Assembly (NCBI GenBank): GCA_033002965.1
Contig: JAURVB010014814.1
Span: forward strand, 117,391 to 181,390
DNA: 64,000 bases
Direction: 5' to 3'
DNA from: Piper betle
Taxonomy: Eukaryota > Streptophyta > Magnoliopsida > Piperales > Piperaceae
The translations under genes and the position numbers were made by a program. The notes beneath the pieces were generated by a model. It was not told where the DNA came from and made no database searches. It was given only the letters and a program-made list of their open reading frames with translations. Shown piece by piece: positions 1-12,900 of the stretch (positions are counted from its first letter, which is position 1; every line of letters starts with the position of its first letter).

Positions 1-35
1 TAAATTAAAAACCATATTTAAAAACTATACATTTA

Positions 36-344
36 AGGTATGTTTGGTTGTCTATAAATTACGTAAAATAAATGTAAAATTAAGTGATTAAAAAATTTCT
101 GATGTTTAAATGTCCGAAAATTTAGTCTAAAGAAATTTTATTTTCAATTAAAGCATGTCTGTAAAAAATTTCAAAGTAACACTTTCACGCAAAAAAATAG
201 AAAAAATTTAAAAGATGAGGTAAAAAATATTTCATTTTCATACTATAGAAACGTGTAAGTGAAATCTTTAAAAGTTTTACGTTATTTCATTTCACATTTC
301 CATTTCCAAAGTTTTTCTTTATTTACACTCAACCAAACATACCT
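36..344. mobile_element. Tourist-like (PIF/Harbinger) MITE
   Basis: The ends are perfect 15-bp inverted repeats: AGGTATGTTTGGTTG at 36-50 and its complement at 330-344. They are flanked by the 3-bp direct repeat TTA (33-35 and 345-347), the usual PIF/Harbinger target duplication. The 309-bp body is AT-rich with no reading frame. Superfamily assignment rests on the TTA duplication and the short size. Confidence 0.8.
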
Positions 345-347
345 TTA

Positions 348-1047
348 GTGATCTCTATTGGTAAATCCACTTTAACCAATGCCGGTAACATATATTTTGA
401 AATTGCTATAGTACCTTATTTATATTGATTTGTTTATCAAACTTTAAACATATCATTTTAAATGATACAACGTATACAACAATGCCTACATGTTGGCAAT
501 TTAAAATCCTGGTGATTTCAGATTCAGTGCACTTAGAATAAACTATTATTTACTTGCACCTTTTCCAACAATATGTTCAATATATTTCACTGAAAATAAT
601 ATAAATGATATATAAGAAGAGTTAGCTATAAATTTTAAAGAATTACTGATTTTGAGCTGAACTAGGAAAGAAAAACCAATTCATTTGTGAAGGTCACCTT
701 CTGCAGCTTCTGGTGGGAAGAACACAATCATTAGGAGATAACCAGGTTGAACATGTTAGAAACATTAAAATGCTTTCAATTGATGTTGGCCATCTTTTTA
801 TGTTAAACCAGGTAAATTTCAACGGTATAAGATCATGAAATTACAACATAACTCATTTGCCAAACTGCATTTGAACGCACATCTCTGGTCCATAGACTGC
901 AGAAGGCGAAGAAGCTATATATTTCATTTCTCTTCGCGGTTGCAAGAGCAGTATCACTTGATATGCCCATTGCGGGATGACATACCTACTTCCTCGACTC
1001 TTAAGACTGCTGATACAAAAGTGTAAGTAGGATGGATGTATCCAACT
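348..1047. other. AT-rich non-coding stretch
   Basis: No supportable gene. A terminal exon of the URI-type gene that lies to the right on the minus strand could fall here, but no convincing exon was found. The short open frames at 835-1050 have no recognisable features. Confidence 0.5.
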
Positions 1048-1861
1048 CATGGTTGCAAAAATCAGAATCGGAATCGGAATTAGTTTTTGAAAGAGTCGGA
1101 GTTAGAATCGGAATCGGTCTAAATCGGATAGGAATCAGTTCAGTTGAATCAGTCCAAATTGGTCTAATCGGTCATATATAATGATTTGACAATTCATAAC
1201 ATAAATATATAAAAATTAGGTATTGATGTTATTTTGATATTATTGTGTGTATGATAGTTTATGATATTTTTTTAATATTTTTAAGATTTTTAATTATTTA
1301 AAATTAATTATTATTTTTGACTCGAGTCGGAGTTGAGTCAACTTTTAATTACGAGAATGCCACCCTCCTTCACCCTGGCCGCCGGCGTCGGGGCCATACC
1401 CCGCCTCCCCTGCTAGCCCCGCACCGCCCGGCCTCCCCTGCCGGCCCTGCCTGGCCTCACCCTGCCGGCCCTGCCCCACCCAGTCCCCCTCCTTGCGCCT
1501 CTGCCCCGCCCTGCCACCCTCGTCTTGTCGGCCCCGACTCTTGACCCATCCCCCCCCCTCGCCGGCCCCGCCCAGCTCCGCAGGAGCGAAGAGGTAGCGG
1601 CGGCAGAGGGAGAAAAGAGAGCATTTTCAAATCAAAATTTTAATTTTACCTATGCTTAAATAATTTAATAAATATCATGTCTAAGATATTTTAGTTATTT
1701 ACCTAAAACCCGAATCTTCTCGATTTACCCTGATTCCGAATCGGATTTAAATCGGTCGGAATCGGGGTAAATCGGCCGATTTGGGGCCGACCGATTCAGC
1801 CCCAAAATCGGATCGGCACGCTGCCGATCAGATTTAAATCGGCCGATTCGTAGCATCCATG
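1048..1861. mobile_element. Non-autonomous hAT-like element with AATCGG arrays
   Basis: Terminal sequences CATGGTTGCAAAAATC and, inverted, CATGGATGCTACGAATC form imperfect inverted repeats. They are bracketed by 8-bp near-direct repeats, ATCCAACT (1040-1047) and ATCCAGCC (1862-1869). Both subterminal zones (about 1070-1170 and 1710-1855) are packed with AATCGG or its complement CCGATT, like the clustered subterminal transposase sites of Ac/Ds-type hAT elements. The interior holds a TTGACTCGAGTC...GAGTCAA motif (1318-1342) followed by a C-rich block (1360-1590). There is no transposase. Superfamily is inferred from termini and duplication length. Confidence 0.65.
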
Positions 1862-4214
1862 ATCCAGCCAACATGTCAGAAATCAGTTTTTTTCCCTCCA
1901 AAAAAAGGTTATCAGTTTTGGGTTTTTTCATAAACGACCACTTTTCTGCAACTTGAATCTGGAAACTGGCTGAGGGATTTGGTGTAACGTTCTACAAAAA
2001 TTGAGAAACTAATCAGAAATTTACAAGATGGCAGAAAGATTATTATTGCCTCATCAGTAATACCTGGTTGGAGTTTGCATTGGTTGCAGTAGATGAGATG
2101 CCTTGCTCACGCTCCACAATTGAACCAACAAAAGACCGCAAGCATAATACTAGTAATGTTTAGAACATCGTTTTGTTTTTATTACATCCATACTAAAGTA
2201 ATTAGCAAGGAATGGAAAACATACCTTCTCGCTAAAGGGTCCCGTAACTGAGCGGTGGCCAATATCTTTATTTTCCGGTTCCTGTTTCAAGGATTTTCCA
2301 CCAAAAAAACAGGATTGTGTTGATTAAAATACTTGAGAAATAAAAATACATGGGCACACAAATGAGAGAAGGGATCTATTGTAGAAAAGATTAATGTTCT
2401 TGCTAAAGTTTTCTCACACGCACCACTTTATGGATTAAAAGTTTTGAAAGCTTTTTCAGCATAAAATTAAAGCAAGGCAATAAGCATCAATGTGGTAAAA
2501 ATAATTAATTACAATTTTTTCTGCTTGTCAAACATTCTGGTCAGCGAGTATGGCATTTAGAACCTTCCAAAACCAGTGATAGACGCTAAGCATCTAGCAA
2601 GCTTAGATCACTGTGCCAGTAAATTAAGCGCATTATGTGCAGCACATCATCCCACATGTTTGCTGATAATACGCATACCTTGAACTAGTTCTATCTGATA
2701 CAGAATCAACACAAATGCATAGCTGCTAGAAACTAGGGCTCTAAAAGCATTGAACCAAACAACAAAAAATTTACAAATTGGGACAGGGCAAATGAGCATC
2801 TCAAATTGAAAGCCATAAAGAAACATACCCAAACAATTGATACAGATTTTTGAGGGAGGTGTTCACTTATATTGGCATTTTCGACTTTTGTAATAATGTA
2901 ATTCTTAATGCTGCCAGTAGCATTCGGAGAATTATCAGGAAGAACAGGCTTTTGCATTGTGCTCTTGATCGCAGCTTCACTCACCTAATGCACCAGTACA
3001 AATTTGCTTTATCATTGGGGGAATCCAAGGAATACATAAATTGACCAACACTAATTATCAGGTGCAAATATATGTAAAAGAAAATGTAAATTAGGACAAT
3101 CTATCTAGAGAAAGCCATTGCTTATCTAAAAATAAGATGACTGAAATATGAAAATAAATTACCACTCCACAGACAAACCTCTTTCTGAAACCGGTGGTTT
3201 TGAAGATTCCAATGCTCAACCATGGTTAATAACTTTGATGGAGTTTATCAACACTGAAAATAAACATGCAGAAAGATAATCAGTGCACATTAGCTACTCA
3301 CACCAGATATTTCATTGTTTCTCACTGCAGGCTCTACAGAAGTTCTCGCAGTTTGTGCCTGTACTGAATTCATTAACCACATCTCTTCTTCCTTCGGAAA
3401 CAAGCACTTCATTTAGCCATCATGTCATATCAGATATTCAATTAAATTGATCCAGACATTAGCTTAAGAATTCAAATACTGTCTCGTGCAGAATACTAGA
3501 GGGGCTATTAGAGTCATCTAAAATAGCATTGAAGTAGAAATGTTGCAAATTAGATCCAGAAACACAAATGACATCATAAAAATGTGTTTACAGCTCATTT
3601 TCTTTTTTGAAATGACAAGAATGCGGTGAGATTTAAAAGTTAGTATATCAGCACTCATTTGAACTGTTACGACAATTTTAATATCTCAGTTTTTTTAAGC
3701 AAATCATACATGCTAAAGCATTTTAAGGATTGAAAAAGTATTCACCAAGTAGAAGTATAAAATAAAGAATAATAAGCTGGTCATCATACTGATTACCATG
3801 CATTATCATTTATAGATATCAGTACATAAGTTTGAAATTTCAAATCTTACATAATCTTTAACCGACTGATAGGATCACAAATTCAAATTCTTAACCATTC
3901 CGTTACGACAGGGATGATAAATGAAATCTCCCAACAAACTAGTTTTCTTTTTTTTTTATAGAAAAAAACAATAAAAGTGAGCTATTGGGTTAATAAATAC
4001 AAGTCCAAAATTGTTAGAAAGCATGTCCAATTTTTTAGTCCTATCTCTTGACATACCTTTGTCTGAGTGGTGTTTGTTTCTTCTTCATCATCCATATCAC
4101 TTTCTGTGATATTCTGTTCTTCTTTTTCTAGTTCATCAAGCAATGACATTATTCTTGAATACTCTTTCCTCGTTCACAATATCTTTTGGACCTGAAGGCT
4201 CGTTCTTTAGATTG

Positions 4215-5522
4215 CTGAAAGCAACCAGTTTAGAAAGATGAAAAATGACCTGACGAAATTTGGATAAGTATAGAAACTTCTTCAACTTCAAACTCATACT
4301 ATATACGCAGGGCATTAATTTCTAAAATTGATTTCTAACAAGTATATATGATGTAGATCAAAACATTAAACGCATGACAATTAGGTGATTAAAGAAGGAA
4401 GACTTCTTTGGGGGAGTTCCCTTAATTAGGGCACACCCCTGTGCCAAAAGGGAATGTCTGTCCTAGTCCCCAGGTGGCAGGCTCCCCTCCATTTTGGTGA
4501 ATATTAATAGCAATGTCTATACATCACATTATCGTCTAATTGATAAAATCGTAAGTGCTAATATTTTACTAAAAGCAAAGACTAATATTTGCTTAATAAA
4601 TCTCACGACCATGAGGTTTGGGGAAGCTGGAACAGCTGTTGTTTCCTGCATCTATGGCTTGGGCCAAATTCATCATCACAATTTTAGTGACATCCTTTCT
4701 CCCTCCTAGTTGCCAACTCACACCAATGAGCCACTTGATTGGTGGTGTTGTGATGGATTTAGCCTCTGCACCACAACTTCCTTAATTTATGTAGCCTGAG
4801 ACTATCTAAATGTCACAAGTAGTGGCCCTCGCTATATAACATCAAGGGCCCATTCCTCCGCTAGGCAATCATATTCACTTGTATTTCCACCAACTTAATC
4901 ATCCAGACAAAGGTTATGGTCTATACATCAAATATCTGCCATAATCTCTTCATTCAATCCCCCCATCAGAGTACCAACAAGCACACTTTCTTGGATCAAA
5001 TTTCCACGCATAGCATTTCAAACTATACTAAATTATATGATAGAGATCTATCTTTTGGATTTTGGAGAGGGCCTCATAAAAGTACTTGAATTTCGTCGGT
5101 CTAAACAATGTGCACATGACAGACCACATATGGCACCAGAACACCCAACATTGTATCATATAACATAGAAAACAATTTTAGTAGAACCTAAGTGACATTA
5201 GAAGTACTAGTAGAACTTTCTCCGTCGGGCTGCTCTAATAGTGAAAAAACTGTTCTACAACAAACTCTCCCTTTTAGAAAATCAATGCATGTGATCTATG
5301 ATTAGATCCTAAATATCAAAAGTCCGTCCTTTGTGCACTAGGCACTATTGCCACGAGCAACTCTATCAACCTTGTGCTAAGGCCAATCGGACCTAGCCAC
5401 CGATGACGTATGCCGGGGGAGGGGGGGTATCTTATTTTTATTTATCATTAAATCTGGGTCGTCTTTATAAATGAATGACAGATTAAAACTTCTTGCCTTT
5501 GGCTCATATAAACTTTTTTCAT

Positions 5523-5556
<34 letters not shown>

Positions 5557-7197
5557 TATAAAGAAATAATCTAATATTGTTTGTTTCGGATAAGGGGGAG
5601 GGACGGCGGAAGGGGGGAGAGGAGCGGGTGGAAAGGAGGTTGTTTATAAGAGATCAAATCATTTAGCTATCAAGGAGAAAAAGAGGGGATAAAATTAAAG
5701 ATCTCCTGCAAATGGATAGATAATTTATGAGAGAGAATTCTTCTTTATAATATTATATTAAAACAAAAAACAATTAATCAAGTCCAACAAGTTTCCGACA
5801 AGCCTTACAAGAACCTTGCTTAGTTGTTTGGACACGAATTACATCTACAAAATGCTAGCTCTACACTTCTAGTATGAGCATTCTGGGTGCCATGAAATAA
5901 ATAATGAACTAGTTGCTCTATCTATCAAAAACTATAGTCTCCTATCCTACTGCATCCAACTAAACAAACATATATCATGTCTAACAATAGTAAGGGAAAT
6001 AAAAATGGTCGACAATAATTAACCTAATAGATGTAGAGTACAAGCTTTTTGTCAAGTTTAGTAAGCCTAAGAAGTTCATATGCAATTTCAATAACTTATA
6101 CGCTTTCTTGTTAATCTTTCTCCGCTGCCTTGCCTCCTCTGGGCACCAACATGCGTCCACTCAACATCCAGGAGTATTGCTTCTAAAGTTTTTCGCCAAA
6201 TATGGATAAAGTCGTCAATAAGTGACTTGAATTGCTACATCAGCTAGGCTCCCTGGTCAAAAAAAGCATAAAGCAAGAGCGAGTTGCTTTCAAAAAGTCA
6301 TTTTCATCCGACTCTAGATTGAGTCTATCAACTTTCCCTTTTTCATCATCCTTTTTGTCCAGTGGCTTCCCTTGATCATCCAAGCCCTCTTTCATGCTTT
6401 GGTTGCAACAACCATGTTTGAGCTAGTAGGTTGGCTGTTTTGAGGATAAGATGGTGTGAACATTGCCAATCAATTTTAGTTTTTCCTTTCATATGATGAG
6501 GTGTGAATTGAATTTCCCTTAGTCAAGGTGGCCGACAGCCCAATTCCACCTCAAAACAAAAGTATTTATAGAAACCACTTTTCATTTTTATTAGCCTCTT
6601 AATGTTTAATTTTGTCCAAGCACAAAATTGACACTACTTGGCATTGATGTGCTTCAATCTCAATAGTTTTTATACTACAAAGCAAATTGAAAGCTTTCGA
6701 CTTACTAAAGATGGACATGATGCTTATATTGTAAACATTCTTTGATCTTCAATTTAAGAACTAGAAAGAGCATACGTAGGAGGGTCCCAAGTTTGCACTA
6801 GTCAAAAAGGGATGTGACCCGGGGGTTTAAATGATGATCCAATTCATCAGAACTCGTAAAACAAGTTTGCACAAAAATACCCATGAACCGTCAATGAGCA
6901 GAAAAGAGTTTTCCGAAATAGCCCAAACTTAAAATGGTAAAATGACAGGGACCAAGTTTGCACAAACATGTAAAGATGAAAATAAAAAACTTAAAATCTC
7001 AATGGTTTCAGGTTGACTATTACTTACAAAAATAACAAAAACAAAGTGTAAGATATTAATTGACAGCATAATTCCAATGACTTTGCAGAGTGAAAAACAA
7101 TTGAAGTTTATTGACTTCGATAAGGTTCATTTTCTTAAGGAGAATATAAACTACTGAAAATCCAGTATTATGGTATAGTCTAGTCACCTGCAAGTAA
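4215..7197. other. Long intron-like stretch of the URI-type locus
   Basis: Lies between two putative URI exons. It contains an AT dinucleotide run at about 5529-5556, a G-rich patch at 5590-5640, and a short open minus-strand stretch (about 6243-6430) rich in Lys, Asp and Glu that I do not recognise. No other gene is supported. Confidence 0.4.
5529..5556. repeat. (AT)n microsatellite
   Basis: Uninterrupted AT/TA dinucleotide run following a short CA run. Confidence 0.9.
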
Positions 7198-7279
7198 GAC
7201 ACAGAATTTGCTTCTCTAGGAGATTCTTCAACATAAATCCTCTTGGATATCAACAAGACCCTCCTGTTCAAAGAGAGAA

Positions 7280-8777
7280 GCCACCAAAGTTATATTATAT
7301 TGTCAAAAAGAAGGAAAGGATAATACCCCATTTCTTAGGGAGATGTTATCTAATTGAAGCATTTTATGAACGTGACCAGTACACCTAAATGAAATTGCCC
7401 TTGGTTAAGGTAATGTACTATAACGACTCGGCTCAAAGCGCAATGTAATGGCCTAAATCATTTCTTTAAAATGGTTAACCCAAGTTAAATATCTATAGTC
7501 TATTCTTACTTGTAAACAGGATCTTATCCCAGTAAGTATTAGATGCCGCCCGAACTGGACCATCGTTACTTAAAAATATGTAATAAATATAACGATAATA
7601 TTCCAGAACATGAATATTAATACAATATATAAGTCATATAAATCATAAAAATAGAGCATATTCTCTAGAATATAAAATAATCGTCCCACAGTCTCGGACC
7701 GTTTCCCATAGCCACATTTATAACACAAAAGAATAATAAGGAAGTCTAATTTATATTATCAATTCACCAAACTTAGTCACTTTTATTCTTCAGTCCAAAG
7801 CTGCTCACCTATGAAGGCAATTCTGCATTAGTGATAAAACCACTAAGCCGCATAATTAAATGAAACAAATTAATAAAATCTCCATTATCGTTTCAAGAGT
7901 TTTTTAGTTGTTATGAGCCTATGCTGGGCTCGTTATATGCTGGGAGGGGTGGCCAACCCATCCAGCTACCATCCCATGCATGTGCACACATGCTACGTGG
8001 CCCACGGCACATGTGCACACACTACGAAGCAACCAAAGTTATATTATATTGTCAAAAAAGAAAGAAAGGACAATACCCCATTTCTTAGGGAGATATTATC
8101 TGATTGAAGCATTTTATGAACGTGAACAATACACCTAAAAGAAATTGCCCTTGGTTATGGTAATGTACTGTAACGACCCGACCCAAAGTGCAACGTAATG
8201 GGCCTAAGTCATTTCTTTAAAATGGTTAACCCAAGTTAAAGATATATAGTCCATTCTCACTTATAAACAGGATCTTATCCCAGTAAGTATTGGATGCCGC
8301 CCGAACCGGCTCGACGTTACTTAAAAATATGTAATAGATGTAACAATAATATTCCACAACATGAATATTAATACAACAATTAAGTCTGACAATATATAAG
8401 TCATATAAATCATAAAAATAAAGCATGTTCTCTAGAATATAAAATAACCGTCCTACGGTCTCGTACAGTTTCCCATAGCCACATTTATGACATAATAGAA
8501 TAATAAGAAAGTCCAATTTCTATTATCAATTCACCAACCTGAGTCACTTTTATTGTTAAGTCCAAAGCTGTTCACTTGTGGAGGCAATTCTGCGTTAGTG
8601 ATAAAACCACTAAACTGCATAATTAAATAAAACAAATCAATAAAATCCTCATTATCGTTTCAAGAGTCTTTTAGTTGTTATGAGCCCATGCCAAGCTCGT
8701 TATATGCTGGGAGGGGTGGCCACCCATCCAGCTACTATTCCATGCATGTGCACATACGCTACATGGCCCACGGCTTG
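7280..8777. repeat. Tandem duplication, 2 x about 749 bp
   Basis: The CCAAAGTTATATTATATTG block at 7284 recurs at 8033, and the similarity continues through the whole unit (GGATCTTATCCCAGTAAGTA, ACGAC(T/C)CG..., the GTTATATGCTGGGAGGGGTG block) with scattered substitutions. Each unit contains a TATAACGACTCGG or TGTAACGACCCGA sequence typical of an LTR start, so the unit is probably LTR-derived. The left edge abuts the first recognised URI exon. Confidence 0.85.
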
Positions 8778-9870
8778 TAGTTACCGATATTTGTCATTGA
8801 CTCACTCTCTCAGTATCATAAGTGTATAATGAGCTGTCTTGCACCATTACGCCATGTTGCCCCTTTCGGCATGGGTACATGTGTTCAATCTTTCAGGGGG
8901 TGCTGCCTTATGTCGAATTGAGTCGACTTCGGTTGCGTTCGAGCGCATTGTAGTCAGATACTCAAGTCGACCAAGACTCCCACACAGTAATTTAAGGGTA
9001 CAGCCCTGTGTTGGACTGAGTCAATTCTTTGACCCCTGATTGCACTCGGTGCATGGTAGTTGAATCTGGGCTCAGGTCGACGAGGGTTGCTAATAAGGGA
9101 AAATATAATATTTTAAATAATTATACGGACCTGGATAGTTCGTAAGTGAACTTCCAACTGTGACCAACGATCCTAATATGCACGAGAACATAAAATTATA
9201 CGTAAGTATAATTTTATTTGAGTAGAAATGCATGCAACTAAATGCCTAAAATATATATATCATTATTAAAATTTGACAACATAAGTATGCAACTATTCAA
9301 AAATATTAAATATTAAATTCTCAACAAATCAAGTGAGATAATTAATTACTCATGCGACATAATCATTTAAGCTCTACTTTACATTTTAAATTAATTACCC
9401 AAATTATAATTAATACTTAACAATTGATAAAATAATTATTAACTAATAAAAAAATATTTAATTACTATTATTAGTATATTTTCCTTTGAGATGATAATTA
9501 CTTAAACATGGTCTTGATGATTTAGTTTACGGTTATAATTTTTTAGTCACTATTATTATTAATAGTAATTTAATTAATTAAGTCGTTCGATTAAATTAAT
9601 TAAATTAATTTGCATATTCTAATTTAAAGATATTACTAATACAATTATTTTAAATTATTCAACTCAATAAAAATTCAAATTTTGTTTATTTTCATTATGC
9701 TATTTAGGTTTGACGCTTGTAATTTTTACCCGATTATAGTTTAATAACTTATTTTCTACATTACCGACCTATTATTAAAATAATCACTTTATTTACCTAA
9801 TATTAAATTTAATATAATAAAGATAAAATCTTTATTTTATTAATTACCTATAATCCTGTAGGGGAAGGCA
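8778..9870. other. Non-coding, LTR-like then very AT-rich
   Basis: 8820-9085 is moderately GC-rich with repeated GAGTCGAC-type words. 9090-9850 is very AT-rich, with ATTAATT-type repetition. No gene is seen. Confidence 0.5.
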
Positions 9871-10200
9871 GCGGTCTCATTGTCTACACATGGCCACCCG
9901 CAGCTGGATTTGGCCGGTGTAGCTGGCAAGGACATTGGCGGCGACAGGGATGGCAATGAGAGTGGCGGCGTCGGGCAACATAGGTGATAGTGGATCGGGT
10001 GGTTCGTATGCACCACGACACTGCAGTTTTCCCGAAAACCTGATGCCCCTTACCGTACCCGGCGGCTGGCGTGTATCTGGTATAACACATCGGACCGTGT
10101 CCGGTCCACTTTCTAAAACTTGTTATCTACTTTTACTTCTACTTGTATATTATATAAGGATGGCGTTTAAAACTTTATTCAGGCGTGGTAAATTGTAGCC
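9871..10200. other. GC-rich island of probable LTR origin
   Basis: An abrupt GC-rich block in an AT-rich setting, open in overlapping frames on both strands with no family features. It resembles the GC-rich middles of the long LTRs further on. Probably transposon leader or LTR sequence rather than a gene. Confidence 0.35.
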
Positions 10201-12650
10201 CACGGGTTAACACGGACGTCATCGTAAAACAAACTCCACAAATAGTAGTAATATAAACTCAAAAAACTTAACAACTTTTTTCTCCATCACTTACAAGTTC
10301 ATTCTGCTGCGCACACCTCTCATTGCTCCAGCCAAAAGCTATGGTAGCTCCAGCTGGAACCCAAAAGGCCCGACCATCACAATATCCTACAACTCTTTCC
10401 TCCTCCCCCACCGACCATCACAATGATATGCACAAAATCCAAAGCAGACAATGATATACACAAAACGAAAAGATAATACTACATGCATGATAAATGCAAA
10501 ATATTTTTTAGATAAGTACGTGCAAGTTAAGTCGAGATTTCAACATACTACATCTTTTGAGATGAGTACATTCAGGTCAAGATAAGACTTACCGAAACAC
10601 AATTTTTTTAGATTAGTACGTGCAAAACATTAGCCAAGCATATACATTAGCTTCAGAATTCCAAGTCGTTCTTCCATCGCCCTACTTCCATCCGTGCTAT
10701 TCAAGGTATTCACGATCTCTCTTTTAACGGTTTTGCTGTATTTAGTCCAAGTGAAAATGATGGGGTATGTTTCATTTTAAATTTTATGATACAGCTGATT
10801 GATGATCTAAAGCGAGCATCCAAGTTCTTGGAAGTGCTTTTGTCAGTTGCTATGCTGCTAAATGAAGTAGTTCGTAATATGAGATTAGCGTGTAGTATGT
10901 AAGACACATTTATTTTCCCTTCTTTTACTTTCTTCTATTTCATCTTCTTTTCTTTCTGTAATTTGTTAAAAATATTTTCAACCTTTTCCACTCTTTATTG
11001 AACTTTTACTACTGATATTTATTAATTTTTTTCTTATTGATTGATTCGTTGCTATGTTGTGAATTTTGTACGTTTTGGTCATGTCCAATAATGATGATTC
11101 ATAATTTTTAAAAAGAGTTATATTTAACATGATCTTAAGTGTTTTATCGCAATTATTTTTAGTTATTATTTTTTTAAATAATATTCGTCAAGTAGGTATA
11201 TTTTCCCTCTTTCTTCTTGTTGTTAATCAGTTATCATTTTTTTTGAAATTTGAATTTAATTATTTAAAAGTATTCCAAATCAACTATTTGAAAGTTTTTG
11301 GTCTTAACTTAAAGTAACTTTTCAAGTAAAATTTTTTTTATAAATGAATTGTTTTTCTTATAATTAGATCATGGACAACACAAGATCATTGAAAATTTAA
11401 ATTCGATTTGTTAAATATTAAAATATTTTAATGCTATTTGGTTAATTAAATTTCTAGGATATATTTATTTTATTTAGGTACACCCTTCTTACATTTGTAT
11501 AATAGACAATGCATAATCTCAAGCACATGGTATTTTTAAAACACTGTTTTAAAGTGTATATTTTAAATTTAAAAATGTGTTATCTTAAATTGAAATTTTA
11601 GTATTTGAAGTTATTTTAATTTTTTATTAGGATTGCATATATACTTAAAAAGATTTTTTCAATTTGTAGTTAGACAAGTTTATTTTTATAATGAAATCAA
11701 ATATAATTTTTTCTAAATGAGTGGGTCCTATAACACTCATTTCGGTTCGAAGGGATGGATTAAATCGTGATATTATAAATAAAAAAGTTATTCACTGGTT
11801 TATCATATATTAATTTTACGGAAGTGGATCTCAACCTTTAATAAGGCTTAAGACACACACCTTACTGAGTTTTCATATGGTGCATGTAGAGTCATACTAC
11901 GTAGGATAGATATTTGACTCAAAGCTCTTAAATGAGCACTTCGAGCTAGATCAGAAGCAACACCTCCCTACAACTAAGAAGGTGACTTTAAAATGCGATG
12001 ATTGCTCTAAACTATACGAAGACAAAACCTCCGATGTAGTTAAGAAGTTGAGTACTTGAAGTATGCTATAACATGTTCTAATTCTTATACTTAGATTTAG
12101 TGATTGGATTAAGTAACTTAATTACATAATGCGAATGAGTGTGATAGCGTAAACACTAGGTCGTAGTTAATTGTTTCACATACCCCTCAAGGAAAAGTTA
12201 AGCATAAAGGCATCATCAGATACTAAGATATCAAACCCTAACACCCAGTCTTCACATGGGTTCTTCATGCAATAAGACTTGTGTGTTCCTCTTACCCACG
12301 TTTCTTTACACACACATTTCTCTACCCATGTTTCTAGGACTCTAGGGCTTATATAAACCCTGCAGATGATGGTTAACCTTTGCCCCAAAGTTTATCCATT
12401 CCACATTGGTAATAATAATATAAAAAGCAAAGCATGAAACTCACATGCACAAATGACATGTCATACCCAATCCAAAATCATACAAAGTTTATAATCAAGT
12501 TAGGGCTCATGCCCACATTCAATCATCCCAAATAAAGTTCACTACATAAACATACAACAAAGGGACCCCACCACCATCGCTGAGCCACTGACATATGCGC
12601 CTATACTTATGACATCACCAAGCCAAATCATACCTCATCCAAGCCATCCC
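10201..12650. other. AT-rich intergenic stretch
   Basis: No gene supported. Several frames of 60-70 codons lack codon bias or motifs. Confidence 0.45.
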
Positions 12651-12655
12651 TTTTC

Positions 12656-12720
12656 AGGTATGACACTCATACCTCTTTAGGTATAACACCCATACCTTTT
12701 TAGGTATGACACCCATACCA
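12656..12720. repeat. Three short palindromic repeats (GGTATGACACCCATACC type)
   Basis: AGGTATGACACTCATACC, AGGTATAACACCCATACC and AGGTATGACACCCATACC follow one another at about 24-bp spacing. Each is itself a small inverted repeat (GGTAT...ATACC). Confidence 0.85.
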
Positions 12721-12744
12721 ATAACATCATCAAGCCAACCACCC

Positions 12745-12900
12745 TTTTTCTATAAAGCCCACCCCTTCCCTCACATTTTCATCATTTCTCCTTCCCTCCT
12801 CACCTCTAACAACCTTCTTCTCCTATCCTTGGCTTTCTTCTTCTTCGGGAGCTCCACTCACCATCCTTCACATTTTTAACCTCCTAAGGTGGTAGGTTTT
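12745..12900 (+). promoter_or_regulatory. TATA box plus pyrimidine-rich leader, LTR-like
   Basis: CTATAAAGCCC at about 12751 is followed by a strongly pyrimidine-rich leader (TTCCCTC, CTTCTTCTC, TCTTCTTCTTC). This is a typical plant promoter or leader arrangement, here most likely belonging to an LTR because the tandem repeat and a gypsy integrase remnant follow. Confidence 0.4.

Larger units (their letters stand above)
2064..7263 (-). pseudogene. URI1: URI-type (unconventional prefoldin RPB5 interactor) gene, partial, frame-shifted
   Basis: Six spaced minus-strand segments with plausible splice sites follow the order of plant URI proteins: 7198-7263 (EGLVDIQED, then YVEESPREANS in the next frame), 4057-4214 (SRIMSLLDELEKEE and an acidic tract), about 3302-3396, 2829-2984, 2225-2281 (19 codons) and 2064-2150 (SFVGSIVERE). 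Donors GTATGT and GTGAGT are visible. The acidic DELEKEE block and the later F-x-GSIVE motif are what I recognise; URI is a prefoldin-family co-chaperone scaffold. The N-terminal prefoldin coiled-coil was not found to the right, where a tandem duplication starts at 7280, and no final exon was found. Two single-base shifts are seen: an extra T near 7237 and an extra A near 4170. It may be a decayed gene or a gene with consensus errors. The family call is from memory of the family's motifs. Confidence 0.6.

Noticed and set aside
835..1050. Overlapping 63- and 65-codon frames on opposite strands
   Set aside because: No codon bias, motif or splice context linking them to a gene.
10690..10900. Possible two-exon coding stretch (IDDLKRASKFLEVLLSV) on the plus strand
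   Set aside because: The gap between the two open blocks, about 36 bp, is too short for a plant intron, and no family is recognised.
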